Positions 25,995 through 34,435 of a stretch of DNA of 64,000 bases are shown here, piece after piece. Below the pieces are notes generated by a model. The model had not been told where the DNA came from, ran no database searches, and saw nothing but the letters and a program-made list of their open reading frames with translations. This DNA comes from Brachybacterium paraconglomeratum. GTDB taxonomy: Bacteria > Actinomycetota > Actinomycetes > Actinomycetales > Dermabacteraceae. Position 1 is the stretch's first letter. The number at the start of each line of letters is the position of its first letter. Location: contig NZ_ML133851.1 of NCBI RefSeq assembly GCF_003994255.1, positions 248,001 to 312,000 of the forward strand, in the 5' to 3' direction. The translations under genes were made by a program, and so were the position numbers.

Positions 25995-27539
25995 GTGAGC
26001 ACCGAGAACACCGACACCAGCACCGACGCCACCACCAGCGGGGACCGGATGAAGGACCTCGCCTCCCGGGGAGACTCCCGCTCGCAGCGCCCCGACAACG
26101 CGGCGTTCCGCGAGTTCATCGCCTCCGGCTGGGACGAGACGGTGCCGGACGCCGAGCGGCGCGAGTCCGCGGACTTCACGCCGGAGCGTCGAGACGCGCT
26201 GGTGCGCCGCCTGCCGGGGACGCGGCTGGTGCTGCCTGCCGGCGTGCTGAAGGTGCGCTCGAACGACACCGACTACCCCTTCCGCCCCGACACCGCTTTC
26301 GCGTACTACTCGGGGCTCGGCACCGACGAGGAGCCCGACAGCGTGCTCGTCGTCGAGCCGTCGGCGGAGGACCCGACGGTCTCCGTCGCGACCTACTTCT
26401 TCCGGCCCCGCGCCGGCTTCGACTCCAGCGAGTTCTACGCCGACTCCCGCTACGGCGAGATGTGGGTGGGCCGCCGCCCCACCGTCGCGGAGGCCTCCCA
26501 GCGGCTCGGGATCGAGGTGCGCCACATCGACGAGCTGCGCGACCACCTCGCCAAGGACGTGGGCGCCCAGCTGTCGCTGTCGATCGTGCCCGAGGTCGAC
26601 GCGTCGATCGAGGCGATGGTCCAGGAGATCCGCTCCCAGAACGGCCTGCCCGGCGGGGACGAGGCCGCCGCCGAGAACGCCGCCCTGCGCGAGGCGGCCA
26701 GCGAGGCCCGGCTGGTCAAGGACGAGTACGAGGTGCGCCAGATGCGCCTGGCCGTCGAGGCGACGCTGCGCGGCTTCGAGGACGTCATCCGCAACCTCCC
26801 CCAGGCCGTCGGCCATCCCCGCGGCGAGCGGGTCATCGAGGGCGTCTTCGCGGCCACCGCCCGCGCCGACGGCAACGGCGTCGGCTACGACACGATCGCC
26901 GCCGCCGGCGACCACGCCTGCACCCTGCACTGGACCCGCAACGACGGCGCCGTCCACCCCGATGAGCTGGTGCTCGTCGACGCGGGCGTCGAGATCGACT
27001 CGCTCTACACCGCCGACGTCACCCGCACCCTCCCCGTCTCGGGCACCTTCTCGCCCATGCAGCGCAAGGTCTACGACGCGGTGCTCGAGGCCGCCGACGC
27101 CGCCTTCGCAGTCGCGCGCCCCGGCCTGCGCTTCCGCGAGCTGCACACCGCCGCGATGAAGGTCCTCGCCGCCCGCCTCGAGGAGTGGGGCCTGCTGCCC
27201 GGCACCGCCGAGGAGTCCCTCGCCCCCGAGGGCCAGTGGCACCGGCGCTGGATGCCGCACGGCACCAGTCACCACCTCGGCATGGATGTGCACGACTGCG
27301 CCCAGGCCCGCCGCGAGATGTACCTCGACGCGGAGCTGGTGCCCGGGATGGTCTTCACGATCGAGCCCGGCCTGTACTTCAAGGAGAACGACCTGCTGGT
27401 CCCCGAGGAGCTGCGCGGGATCGGCGTGCGCATCGAGGACGACGTCCTCGTCACCCAGGACGGGGTCGAGAACCTCTCCGCCGGAGCGCCCCGACGTGCC
27501 GAGGACGTCGAGGCCTGGATCGCCGAGCTGCGCTCGTGA
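25995..27539 (+). CDS. pepP: Xaa-Pro aminopeptidase (M24B)
   Basis: 514 residues from GTG 25995. An aminopeptidase-P N-terminal domain (about 70-200) precedes a pita-bread catalytic domain; metal ligands are visible in VDAGVE, DVTRT, GTSHHLG, IEPGLY and RIEDD. It removes N-terminal residues ahead of proline in the cytoplasm. First gene of a coupled series: its TGA overlaps the GTG of the next gene (27536-27539). Confidence 0.95.
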   Translation: MSTENTDTSTDATTSGDRMKDLASRGDSRSQRPDNAAFREFIASGWDETVPDAERRESADFTPERRDALVRRLPGTRLVLPAGVLKVRSNDTDYPFRPDTAFAYYSGLGTDEEPDSVLVVEPSAEDPTVSVATYFFRPRAGFDSSEFYADSRYGEMWVGRRPTVAEASQRLGIEVRHIDELRDHLAKDVGAQLSLSIVPEVDASIEAMVQEIRSQNGLPGGDEAAAENAALREAASEARLVKDEYEVRQMRLAVEATLRGFEDVIRNLPQAVGHPRGERVIEGVFAATARADGNGVGYDTIAAAGDHACTLHWTRNDGAVHPDELVLVDAGVEIDSLYTADVTRTLPVSGTFSPMQRKVYDAVLEAADAAFAVARPGLRFRELHTAAMKVLAARLEEWGLLPGTAEESLAPEGQWHRRWMPHGTSHHLGMDVHDCAQARREMYLDAELVPGMVFTIEPGLYFKENDLLVPEELRGIGVRIEDDVLVTQDGVENLSAGAPRRAEDVEAWIAELRS

Positions 27540-28867
27540 GCACCTCCGCGGCGCCCCGCTTCTACGCGGCGAGGCTCGTCGGCACCTCCGTCTTCGACCC
27601 GATCGGGGACGCGGTGGCGACGGTCCGCGACGTGGTGGTGGTGCCGCAGACCCGCAGCAGCGCCCGCGCCGTCGGGTTCGTGGTCGAGGTCGCGGCGAAG
27701 CGGCGCGTGTTCCTGCCGATCACCCGGGTCACCTCCATCTCCCCCGGCCAGGTGATCTCGACCGGGGTGCTGAACGTGCGCCGCTTCGAGAAGCGCACCG
27801 GCGAGCTGCTGGTGCTCGGCGACCTGCTGGACCGGGTGGTGACCCTCTCCGACGGTTCCGGCGAGGCGACCGTGCTGGACATCGCCCTGGACCAGGACCG
27901 CCACCGCGACTGGACGATCTCGCGCCTGCATGTGCGCCGGCGCCGCGCGGGCGGGTCGCTGGGCCGGCTGGTCTCGCGCGGCGAGACGCTCACCGTCGAC
28001 CTGCGCGAGGTGACGGGCCTGTTCGGCACGCAGGCGGAGCAGTCCGCCCACCTGCTCGCCGCCTCCTACCAGGACCTCAACCCCGCCGACCTCGCCGAGA
28101 TCATCCAGGAGCTGGAGGCCAAGCGCCGGATCGAGCTGGCCGGGGAGCTGGCCGACGAGCGGCTCGCCGACGTGCTCGAGGAGCTGCCCGAGGACATCCG
28201 CGTCGAGGTCGTCACGGGCCTGGACGCCAAGCGCGCCGCCGACGTGCTGGACGTGATGGACCCCGACGACGCGGCGGACCTCGTCCAGGAGCTGCCCGAT
28301 GCGGTCGCCTCCCAGCTGCTGAACCTGATGGAGCCCGAGGAGGCGGAGGACGTGCGCCGCCTGATGGCGTACGACGAGTACACCGCCGGCGGCATGATGA
28401 CGACCGAGCCGCTGATCGTCTCGCCCGAGACCCCGGTGGCGCACTGCCTGGCGATGATCAGCCGCGAGGCGATCCACGCCGCGCTCGCCTCGACCGTGCA
28501 CGTGTGCCGCTCCCCGCTCGAGACCCCGACCGGCCGCCTGCTCGGGATCGTGCACTTCCAGCAGCTGCTGCGGGAGCGGCCCGACCGTCCCGTCGGCGAG
28601 ATCATCGACCAGGACCGGGTCGCCGTCTCCCCGACGGTGCCGCTGTCGACCGTGACCCGTGAGATGGCGACCTACAACCTCGTCTCCATCCCGGTGGTCG
28701 ACGACGACGGACGCCTGCTCGGCGCGGTCACCGTCGACGACGTGCTCGACCACGTGCTGCCCGACGACTGGAGCGAGCAGGACGACGAGCCCCCCGCGAC
28801 GACCGGGCAGATCGACCTGTCCGAGATCGCGCGGGCCACCGCGCGCGACAGCGGCGAGGAGGGCTGA
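27536..28867 (+). CDS. PRC-barrel / MgtE-N / CBS-pair protein, no channel domain
   Basis: 443 residues. A PRC-barrel-like N-terminus (about 8-90), an MgtE intracellular N domain (about 165-290, repeats of ADVLEELPEDIR, DAADLVQELPD), then two CBS domains (about 295-415). The transmembrane channel domain of a real MgtE is missing, so it is a cytoplasmic sensor-like protein and not a Mg2+ transporter, as in Rv1232c-type proteins. GTG 27536 overlaps the pepP stop. Probably works with the downstream DUF1003 membrane protein, its constant neighbour; this is inference. Confidence 0.88.
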   Translation: MSTSAAPRFYAARLVGTSVFDPIGDAVATVRDVVVVPQTRSSARAVGFVVEVAAKRRVFLPITRVTSISPGQVISTGVLNVRRFEKRTGELLVLGDLLDRVVTLSDGSGEATVLDIALDQDRHRDWTISRLHVRRRRAGGSLGRLVSRGETLTVDLREVTGLFGTQAEQSAHLLAASYQDLNPADLAEIIQELEAKRRIELAGELADERLADVLEELPEDIRVEVVTGLDAKRAADVLDVMDPDDAADLVQELPDAVASQLLNLMEPEEAEDVRRLMAYDEYTAGGMMTTEPLIVSPETPVAHCLAMISREAIHAALASTVHVCRSPLETPTGRLLGIVHFQQLLRERPDRPVGEIIDQDRVAVSPTVPLSTVTREMATYNLVSIPVVDDDGRLLGAVTVDDVLDHVLPDDWSEQDDEPPATTGQIDLSEIARATARDSGEEG

Positions 28868-28869
28868 GG

Positions 28870-29472
28870 ATGGCGGAGAAGAACGTCGACCCTCTCGACG
28901 ACCCGGCGCCCCGTCGTCGCGGCCGCCTGCGCAACCCCCTGCGCGGCGACGCCTTCGGGCGCGGTGCGGAGGGCTTCGCGCGCATGATGGGCACGCCCGC
29001 CTTCCTGGTGGGCATGACCCTTTTCTGCGCGGTGTGGCTGACCTGGAACTCGCTCGCCCCGGAGTCCGCGCAGTTCGACCCGCGCGCCCTGAACTTCACC
29101 CTGCTCACCCTGATCCTCTCGCTGCAGGCCTCCTACGCCGCTCCCCTGCTGCTGCTCGCGCAGAACCGGCAGGACGACCGCGACCGCGTCCAGGCCGAGC
29201 AGGACCGCCAGTCCAACGAGCGCAACCACGCCACCACCGACTTCATCACGCGCGAGATCGCCTCGCTGCGCCTCGCCCTCAACGACGTCGCCACGCGCGA
29301 CTTCGTGCGCGGCGAGCTGCGCGACCTCCTCCAGGAGCTCGAGGAGGCCGGGCCGGAGACGGACCGCCCCGAGGCGCCCGCGCTGGACGACCAGAGCCTC
29401 CGCGCGATCCTGCGCGAGGAGGTCGAGGCGGCGCTCGAGCGCCGCACCGGGAAGGAGCAGGACCCCCAGTGA
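28870..29472 (+). CDS. DUF1003 membrane protein
   Basis: 200 residues: a basic N-terminus, two membrane helices (about 45-62 and 76-97), then a long charged helical C-terminal region (about 100-195) rich in Glu/Arg. Matches DUF1003. Function unknown; its place between the MgtE-N/CBS gene and mrp is conserved in actinobacteria. Two bases separate it from the upstream stop, and its TGA overlaps the mrp GTG. Confidence 0.9.
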   Translation: MAEKNVDPLDDPAPRRRGRLRNPLRGDAFGRGAEGFARMMGTPAFLVGMTLFCAVWLTWNSLAPESAQFDPRALNFTLLTLILSLQASYAAPLLLLAQNRQDDRDRVQAEQDRQSNERNHATTDFITREIASLRLALNDVATRDFVRGELRDLLQELEEAGPETDRPEAPALDDQSLRAILREEVEAALERRTGKEQDPQ

Positions 29473-30638
29473 CGACACCGGAGACGCCCGCCCAGGGCGC
29501 GACCGAGGCCCCCTCCGATGAGCGCGTGGAGCGCATCCATGAGGCGCTGAGCGGGGTCATCGACCCCGAGATCCATCGCCCCATCACCGAGCTCGGCATG
29601 GTCGGGTCCGTGGACGTGGACGCCGAGGGCATCGCCCGCGTGCACGTGCTCGTCACGATCGAGGGCTGCCCCATGCGGGACCGGATCGAGCGCGAGACCG
29701 CCGAGGCGACCGCGACCGTGCCGGGCCTGTCCCGCGTCGAGGTCACCACCTCCGCGATGACCGAGGAGCAGCGCCGCGAGCTCACGAACCGGCTCCGCCA
29801 GGGGCGCCGCCAGATCCCCTTCAACCAGCCAGGCTCCCTCACCCGCATCTTCGCGATCTCCTCCGGCAAGGGCGGGGTGGGCAAGTCCACCGTCACCGCG
29901 AACCTCGCCGCCGCGATGGCGGCCGACGGGCTGCGCGTCGGCGTGATCGACGCGGACATCCACGGCTTCTCGATGCCGGGCATGTTCGGGATCACCGATC
30001 AGCCCACGAAGGTCTCCGACCTGCTCATGCCGCCGGTCGGGCACGGCGTGGCCGTGATGAGCATCGGCATGTTCGTGCCCGAGGGGCAGGCCGTGGTGTG
30101 GCGCGGCCCGAAGATGCACCGCGCGATCGAGCAGTTCGCCTCCGACGTGTTCTGGGGCGACCTCGACGTGCTGCTGCTGGACCTCCCGCCCGGCACCGGC
30201 GACGTCGCGATCTCGGTCGCGCAGCTGCTGCCCGGCGCGAAGATGGTCGTGGTGACCACGCCCCAGCAGTCCGCCGCCTCCGTCGCCGAGCGGGTCGGCT
30301 CCCTCGCCGCCTCCACCGAACAGAAGATCGCCGGGGTCGTGGAGAACATGGCGGGCCTGACCCTGCCCGACGGCTCCGTGATGGACGTCTTCGGCAGCGG
30401 CGGCGGCGACCGGGTCGCCGCGACGCTCGCCGAGGCCGTCGGCGAGCAGGTGCCGGTGCTGGGCCGTGTGGGCCTGGACCCGGCGCTGCGCGAGGGCGCG
30501 GACCGGGGCATGCCGCTGGTGGTCTCCGCTCCCGACTCCCCCACAGCGCAGGCGCTCACGGGCGTGGCGCGCTCGCTGACGCGGTCCCCGCGGGGACTGG
30601 GCGGGATGAAGCTGCCGCTGTCGGTCGCGCGGCACTGA
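29469..30638 (+). CDS. mrp: Mrp/NBP35-type P-loop iron-sulfur carrier ATPase
   Basis: 389 residues. An N-terminal MIP18/DUF59 domain (about 20-100, with VTIEGCPMRD) is joined to a deviant-Walker ParA-like ATPase: SSGKGGVGKST near 135-145, DADIHGFSMPG and LLDLPPGTGD. The CxxC found in many Mrp proteins for bridging an Fe-S cluster is not seen near VVENMAGLTLPDG. Role: Fe-S cluster transfer, inferred from family. Last gene of the coupled pepP-to-mrp run. Confidence 0.93.
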   Translation: MTTPETPAQGATEAPSDERVERIHEALSGVIDPEIHRPITELGMVGSVDVDAEGIARVHVLVTIEGCPMRDRIERETAEATATVPGLSRVEVTTSAMTEEQRRELTNRLRQGRRQIPFNQPGSLTRIFAISSGKGGVGKSTVTANLAAAMAADGLRVGVIDADIHGFSMPGMFGITDQPTKVSDLLMPPVGHGVAVMSIGMFVPEGQAVVWRGPKMHRAIEQFASDVFWGDLDVLLLDLPPGTGDVAISVAQLLPGAKMVVVTTPQQSAASVAERVGSLAASTEQKIAGVVENMAGLTLPDGSVMDVFGSGGGDRVAATLAEAVGEQVPVLGRVGLDPALREGADRGMPLVVSAPDSPTAQALTGVARSLTRSPRGLGGMKLPLSVARH

Positions 30639-30738
30639 GCCGTCCAACGCATCACGCCGGGTTCCGTCGCGCCACCATGCCGTCGGGCATCGACGTGGAG
30701 GCCGGACGCTCAGCGGCGCCGGCCGGCGAGCGCGTGGC

Positions 30739-31152
30739 TCACGTGGCCTCGTCGTCGAAGGGTGCGCGCTTGGGGCCCTCGTCCTTGGCGGCCGAGCCCG
30801 AGCGCTTCTTCGCGCCCTTCGCGGCGCCCGCCGCGGCCGCGCCGCCTGCCACGGACATGGCCTCCTTGCTGGGCAGCAGCTCCTCGATGTCGGTGTCGCC
30901 CCAGGCCTCGCGGATGATGCGGCGCGGATCGTACTGGCGCGGGTCGTACTTCTTGAGGTCCTCGATGGCGATGCCCATCTCGTCCTCGACCGTCGAGCGC
31001 GAGTCGTCCACCCAGCGGCGCGCCTTGCGCACCCACTGGACCAGCGAACGGGTGACCTCGGGCAGCCGCTGCGGGCCCACGATCACGAGGAACACGATGA
31101 GCAGGACGACGATCTCCCACCCGCCGAGGCCCATGAAGCCGGTGCCGCCCAT
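30739..31152 (-). CDS. tatB: Sec-independent protein translocase subunit TatB
   Basis: 137 residues: one N-terminal membrane helix (about 12-27), a hinge VGPQRLPE typical of TatA/B, an amphipathic helix (WVRKARRWVDDSR), then a charged tail. The 6-residue stretch before Trp and the Pro in the hinge favour TatB over TatA. Part of the twin-arginine export system; tatA/tatC are not in the window. ATG 31152 has AGGTGG 4 nt upstream. Rv1224 holds the same position. Confidence 0.9.
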   Translation of the reverse strand: MGGTGFMGLGGWEIVVLLIVFLVIVGPQRLPEVTRSLVQWVRKARRWVDDSRSTVEDEMGIAIEDLKKYDPRQYDPRRIIREAWGDTDIEELLPSKEAMSVAGGAAAAGAAKGAKKRSGSAAKDEGPKRAPFDDEAT

Positions 31153-31295
31153 TGTCCACCTAAACGTCTCGAGGTCCGCTGCTGCGGGCCCATTATTGCA
31201 TCGCGCCCCCTGGGAACGGCGCACGGACTGCGCGTCGCCCGCGCGGCTGTCGTAGGATCGGCCCGTTCACAGGCATGCGGCGAGAGGAAGCGGAG

Positions 31296-31958
31296 ATGTC
31301 GTCGGGAAAGGTGGCCTCCTGGGCCCACGGCGAGGAGTTCGTCGACGAGGCGGACCTCTTCGCCGACGACGGCGTCCTGGCCCGCGCCCGCGAGCGCGGC
31401 AACGAGCTCGGCGCGCCGCCCGTGCTGCCGGGAGCGGGCGCGCTGATGCGGCTGCTCGCCGCGGCGGTGCAGGCCCGCTCCGCGGTCGAGATCGGCACCG
31501 GCAGCGGCGTCGGCTCCCTGTACCTGCTCGCCGGTATGCACCCCGACGGGGTGCTCACCACGATCGATCCCGAGGTCGAGAACCAGCGCGCGGCGCGCGA
31601 GGCGTTCGCCGAGGCGCGGATCCGCACGCCGCGCGTGCGGACCATCGCCGGTCAGCCGCGCGACGTCGTCGGCCGGCTCACCGATCACGCCTACGACCTG
31701 GTCGCCTTCCCCGCCCACGCCCCGCACGCGGAGGAGCTGCTCGAGCACGCCCGGCGCCTGCTGCGCCCGGGCGGCGTGCTGGTCATCCCCCACGCCCTCT
31801 TCCACGACCGGGTCGCGGACCCGGCCGCGCGCGATGCCACCACCCGGGCGGTGCGGGGCCTGCTCCGCGCGGTCTCCGAGGCGGAGGACCTCGTCCCCGC
31901 GCTCACCGGCAGCGGCGACGGCGTGCTCGCCGCGGTGCACCGCCCCCGCAGGGGCTGA
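31296..31958 (+). CDS. SAM-dependent O-methyltransferase (class I, family 3)
   Basis: 220 residues from ATG 31296 (GAGAGGAAGCGGAG upstream). The SAM-binding loop is EIGTGSGVGSLYLLAGM; the residue before DPEVENQRAARE is the ribose-binding acidic position. Family members methylate catechol-like hydroxyls with a divalent metal; the substrate is unknown. Relatives (Rv1220c) lie near sigE, which is absent here. TAGGAT near 31254 is a candidate -10. Confidence 0.87.
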   Translation: MSSGKVASWAHGEEFVDEADLFADDGVLARARERGNELGAPPVLPGAGALMRLLAAAVQARSAVEIGTGSGVGSLYLLAGMHPDGVLTTIDPEVENQRAAREAFAEARIRTPRVRTIAGQPRDVVGRLTDHAYDLVAFPAHAPHAEELLEHARRLLRPGGVLVIPHALFHDRVADPAARDATTRAVRGLLRAVSEAEDLVPALTGSGDGVLAAVHRPRRG

Positions 31959-31975
31959 GAGCCGGCGCTCCGACA

Positions 31976-32016
31976 GCATCGGCCCCGCACTCGTCGAGCG
32001 GGTGCGGGGCCGATGC
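31976..32016. terminator. 14-bp hairpin terminator
   Basis: Arms 31976-31989 and 32003-32016 pair exactly. It lies between the convergent methyltransferase and DUF3117 genes. Confidence 0.8.
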
Positions 32017-32030
32017 CGGCGGCGAGCTGC

Positions 32031-32198
32031 TTACTTGATCACGCCCTCCAGGGCGTCCCGCAGCTCCACGGCTTCCGATGCGGCGATCTCGACGACCAGA
32101 CGGCCGCCCCCCTCGAGCGGGACCCGCATGATGATGCTGCGCCCCTCCTCCACGACCTCGAGCGGACCGTCACCGGTGCGCGGCTTCATAGCAGCCAT
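32031..32198 (-). CDS. DUF3117 small protein
   Basis: 55 residues, MAAMKPRTGDGPLEVVEEG..., the strongly conserved start of actinobacterial DUF3117 (Rv1211 type). No membrane segment or metal motif; function unknown. AGGAGG lies 6 nt before ATG 32198, and GATAAT at 32276-32281 is the best -10, giving a leader of about 70 nt. Confidence 0.92.
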   Translation of the reverse strand: MAAMKPRTGDGPLEVVEEGRSIIMRVPLEGGGRLVVEIAASEAVELRDALEGVIK

Positions 32199-32276
32199 GG
32201 CGTGCCTCCTAGATGTGTCGCTGCCCCTGAGTCGCTCCCCCGGACGGGGCCTCTGGCAGCGCGCGTACGGTGGCCA

Positions 32277-32450
32277 TTATCTCAGGTCTTCGGGAGTGCT
32301 CGCACGTCGCGTCCGACGAGTCGTCCGACGAGGCCTCTGCGGAAGCCCGATCCCGCCGCCCAGGCGGCCCGTCGCCACACCCACCATGAGCACCGCGACC
32401 ACGAGCGCCACCAGCAGCAGGAGCAGCACCATCGGGCCGACGGCGGTCAC
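32277..32450 (-). CDS. Small membrane protein, probably truncated DivIVA-type relative
   Basis: 57 residues from GTG 32450: one membrane helix (about 6-28, LLLLLVALVVAVLMVGVA), then GGGIGLPQRP, a basic patch and TPEDLR at the C-terminus. In relatives at this locus (Rv1209-like), an LPxRPL..EDLR string leads into a short DivIVA-like domain; here TAA comes directly after EDLR. The start overlaps the TIGR00730 stop by 4 bases (GTGA). The stop TAA lies inside the -10-like GATAAT of the DUF3117 promoter. Confidence 0.65.
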   Translation of the reverse strand: MTAVGPMVLLLLLVALVVAVLMVGVATGRLGGGIGLPQRPRRTTRRTRRASTPEDLR

Positions 32451-33250
32451 GAGGCGTCCACGACCTCGTCCTCCGCGGAGGTGCGGTGCTCCCCCGCCGC
32501 CGGCCCCTCGTCGTCGCCGCGGATCGCCTCGCCGAGCGCGGCCAGGGCCTCCTCGGCGGTGTCCACCACGCGCACGAGGTCCAGGTCGGCCAGGCTGATC
32601 ATCCCGCGGTCCACGACCGCCGAGCTCACCCAGTCCAGCAGGCCCTGCCAGTAGTCGCGGCCCACCAGGATCACGGGGAACATGTCGATCTTGTGGGTCT
32701 GCATCAGGCACAGCGCCTCGAACAGCTCGTCGAAGGTGCCGAAGCCGCCGGGCATCACCACGAAGCCGCTGGAGTACTTCACGAACATCGTCTTGCGCGC
32801 GAAGAAGTAGCGGAAGTCGACGCCGAGGTCGACGTAGGGGTTCAGCCCCTGCTCGTGCGGCAGCTCGATGCCGAGGCCGACGGAGACGCCGCCCGCCTCC
32901 TGAGCGCCGCGGTTGCCGGCCTCCATGATGCCGGGGCCGCCGCCGGTGATCACGGCGTAGCCGCGCTCGGCGATGCCCGCCCCGATCCGCCGCGCGCACT
33001 CGTAATCGGGGTGTCCCTCGCCGAGGCGTGCGGAGCCGAAGATCGAGATCGCCGGGCCCAGCTCGGACAGCGCCCCGAAGCCCTCGACGAACTCCGACTG
33101 GATCCGCAGCACCCGCCACGGATCGGAGTGCACCCAGGCTCCCGAGGCGGACTCCTCGAGCAGACGCTGGTCGGTGGTGCGGTCGGGCCGCTGGGCGCCG
33201 CGCAGCGTGACGGGGCCCTTGCGGTGGTGCTCTCGTTCCTCCGGTGTCAT
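32447..33250 (-). CDS. TIGR00730/LOG-family nucleoside monophosphate phosphoribohydrolase-like protein
   Basis: 267 residues with GGGPGIMEAGNRGA and PGGFGTFDE, the two motifs of LOG (Lonely Guy) proteins, on a Rossmann fold. The M. tuberculosis relative Rv1205 makes free cytokinin bases from riboside phosphates; other members cleave AMP. The C-terminus is an acidic tail. Coupled to the small membrane protein gene downstream. TACGAT ends 6 nt before ATG 33250. Confidence 0.92.
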   Translation of the reverse strand: MTPEEREHHRKGPVTLRGAQRPDRTTDQRLLEESASGAWVHSDPWRVLRIQSEFVEGFGALSELGPAISIFGSARLGEGHPDYECARRIGAGIAERGYAVITGGGPGIMEAGNRGAQEAGGVSVGLGIELPHEQGLNPYVDLGVDFRYFFARKTMFVKYSSGFVVMPGGFGTFDELFEALCLMQTHKIDMFPVILVGRDYWQGLLDWVSSAVVDRGMISLADLDLVRVVDTAEEALAALGEAIRGDDEGPAAGEHRTSAEDEVVDAS

Positions 33251-33256
33251 GGCGCG

Positions 33257-33262
33257 ATCGTA
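33257..33262 (-). promoter_or_regulatory. -10-like hexamer, leaderless TIGR00730 gene
   Basis: TACGAT on the minus strand ends 6 nt before ATG 33250. Confidence 0.55.
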
Positions 33263-33297
33263 ACGGCCCGGGCCCCTGCGCGCGGGACCGCCCGGGC

Positions 33298-34404
33298 TCA
33301 GGCCCCCAGCAGGTACCGCCGCAGTCCCTCGAGCGCGCGGTTGAGGTCGTCGACCGGGACGTGCTCGTCGTCGGTGTGGGCCAGCAGCGGGTCGCCGGGC
33401 CCGAAGTTCACCGCCGGGGTGCCGAGGGCCGAGAAGCGGGAGACGTCGGTCCAGCCCTGCTTCGCGGCCAGGGGGACCTCTCCCCCGAGCGCGGCGAGGA
33501 AGTCGCGGGCGGCGGCGGTGTCCAGGCCCGGCAGCGCGCCGGGCGCCGAGTCGGTCACCTCGATCTCGAGGTCCAGGCCCGCGAGAACCTCGCGCACATG
33601 CGCCTCGGCCTGCTCGACGCTGGTGTCCGGGGCGAAGCGGTAGTTCAGGGTGGCGCTCGCCCGGTCGGGGATGACGTTCCCGGCGATCCCGCCGGTGATC
33701 GCGACGGCGTTGAGGCACTCGCGGTACTCGAGCCCGTCGATCACCGCGCGGCGCGCCTCATAGGCGGCGAGCCGCTCGAGCACGGGGGCGAGGTGGTGGA
33801 TCGCATTCTCGCCCACCCAGTCGCGGGCGGAGTGCGCGGCGACGCCGCGGGCGGTGACCTCGAGCTTCATGGTGCCCTTGCAGCCGCCCTCGACCCCGGC
33901 GGAGGTGGGCTCCCCGAGGATCGCGAAGTCGGCCTCGAGGAGTTCGGGGTGCTCGGCGGCGAGGCGGGTGAGGGAGTTGTCGGCCGCGGCGACCTCCTCG
34001 TGGTCGTAGAACAGCCAGGTGAGGTCCATCGGCGCGTCGGCCGCCTCGACGGCGAGCTTCAGCATCACTGCGACGCCGCCCTTCATGTCGCAGCTGCCGC
34101 GGCCGACGAGCTCCTCGCGGCCCTCGCGGAGACGCCTCGAGGAGGGGAGGTTCGCGGCGACCGGGACGGTGTCGAGATGGCCGGCCAGCAGCACGCGCCG
34201 GTCCCGGCCGTGATGGGTGCGGGCGATGACGGTGTCCCCGTCGCGCAGCACCTCGAGGTGCGGGGCGTGCGTGCGCAGCGCCTGCTCGACGGCGTCGGCG
34301 AGCGCCTGCTCGTTCCCGGAGACCGACTCGATGTCGACGATCGCGGCGGTGAGGTCGACGATGTCGGCCGACGGGTCCAGGGCGGGGGCGGTGCGCGTGC
34401 TCAT
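33298..34404 (-). CDS. dapE: Succinyl-diaminopimelate desuccinylase
   Basis: 368 residues of the M20 peptidase family: GHLDTVP (first metal ligand and catalytic Asp), GRGSCDMKGG (bridging Asp), YDHEEVA (catalytic Glu, metal Glu) and EPTSA. It releases succinate from N-succinyl-LL-DAP in the succinylase branch to meso-DAP and lysine; dapD is 4 kb away and dapC at 46 kb. ATG 34404 is preferred over ATG 34413 because the latter overlaps a CACGAT hexamer. Confidence 0.93.
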   Translation of the reverse strand: MSTRTAPALDPSADIVDLTAAIVDIESVSGNEQALADAVEQALRTHAPHLEVLRDGDTVIARTHHGRDRRVLLAGHLDTVPVAANLPSSRRLREGREELVGRGSCDMKGGVAVMLKLAVEAADAPMDLTWLFYDHEEVAAADNSLTRLAAEHPELLEADFAILGEPTSAGVEGGCKGTMKLEVTARGVAAHSARDWVGENAIHHLAPVLERLAAYEARRAVIDGLEYRECLNAVAITGGIAGNVIPDRASATLNYRFAPDTSVEQAEAHVREVLAGLDLEIEVTDSAPGALPGLDTAAARDFLAALGGEVPLAAKQGWTDVSRFSALGTPAVNFGPGDPLLAHTDDEHVPVDDLNRALEGLRRYLLGA

Positions 34405-34411
34405 GTGCGAC

Positions 34412-34417
34412 ATCGTG
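34412..34417 (-). promoter_or_regulatory. -10-like hexamer for dapE
   Basis: CACGAT on the minus strand, 7 nt before ATG 34404. Confidence 0.4.
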
Positions 34418-34435
34418 CCACGCCCGGATGGCGGC

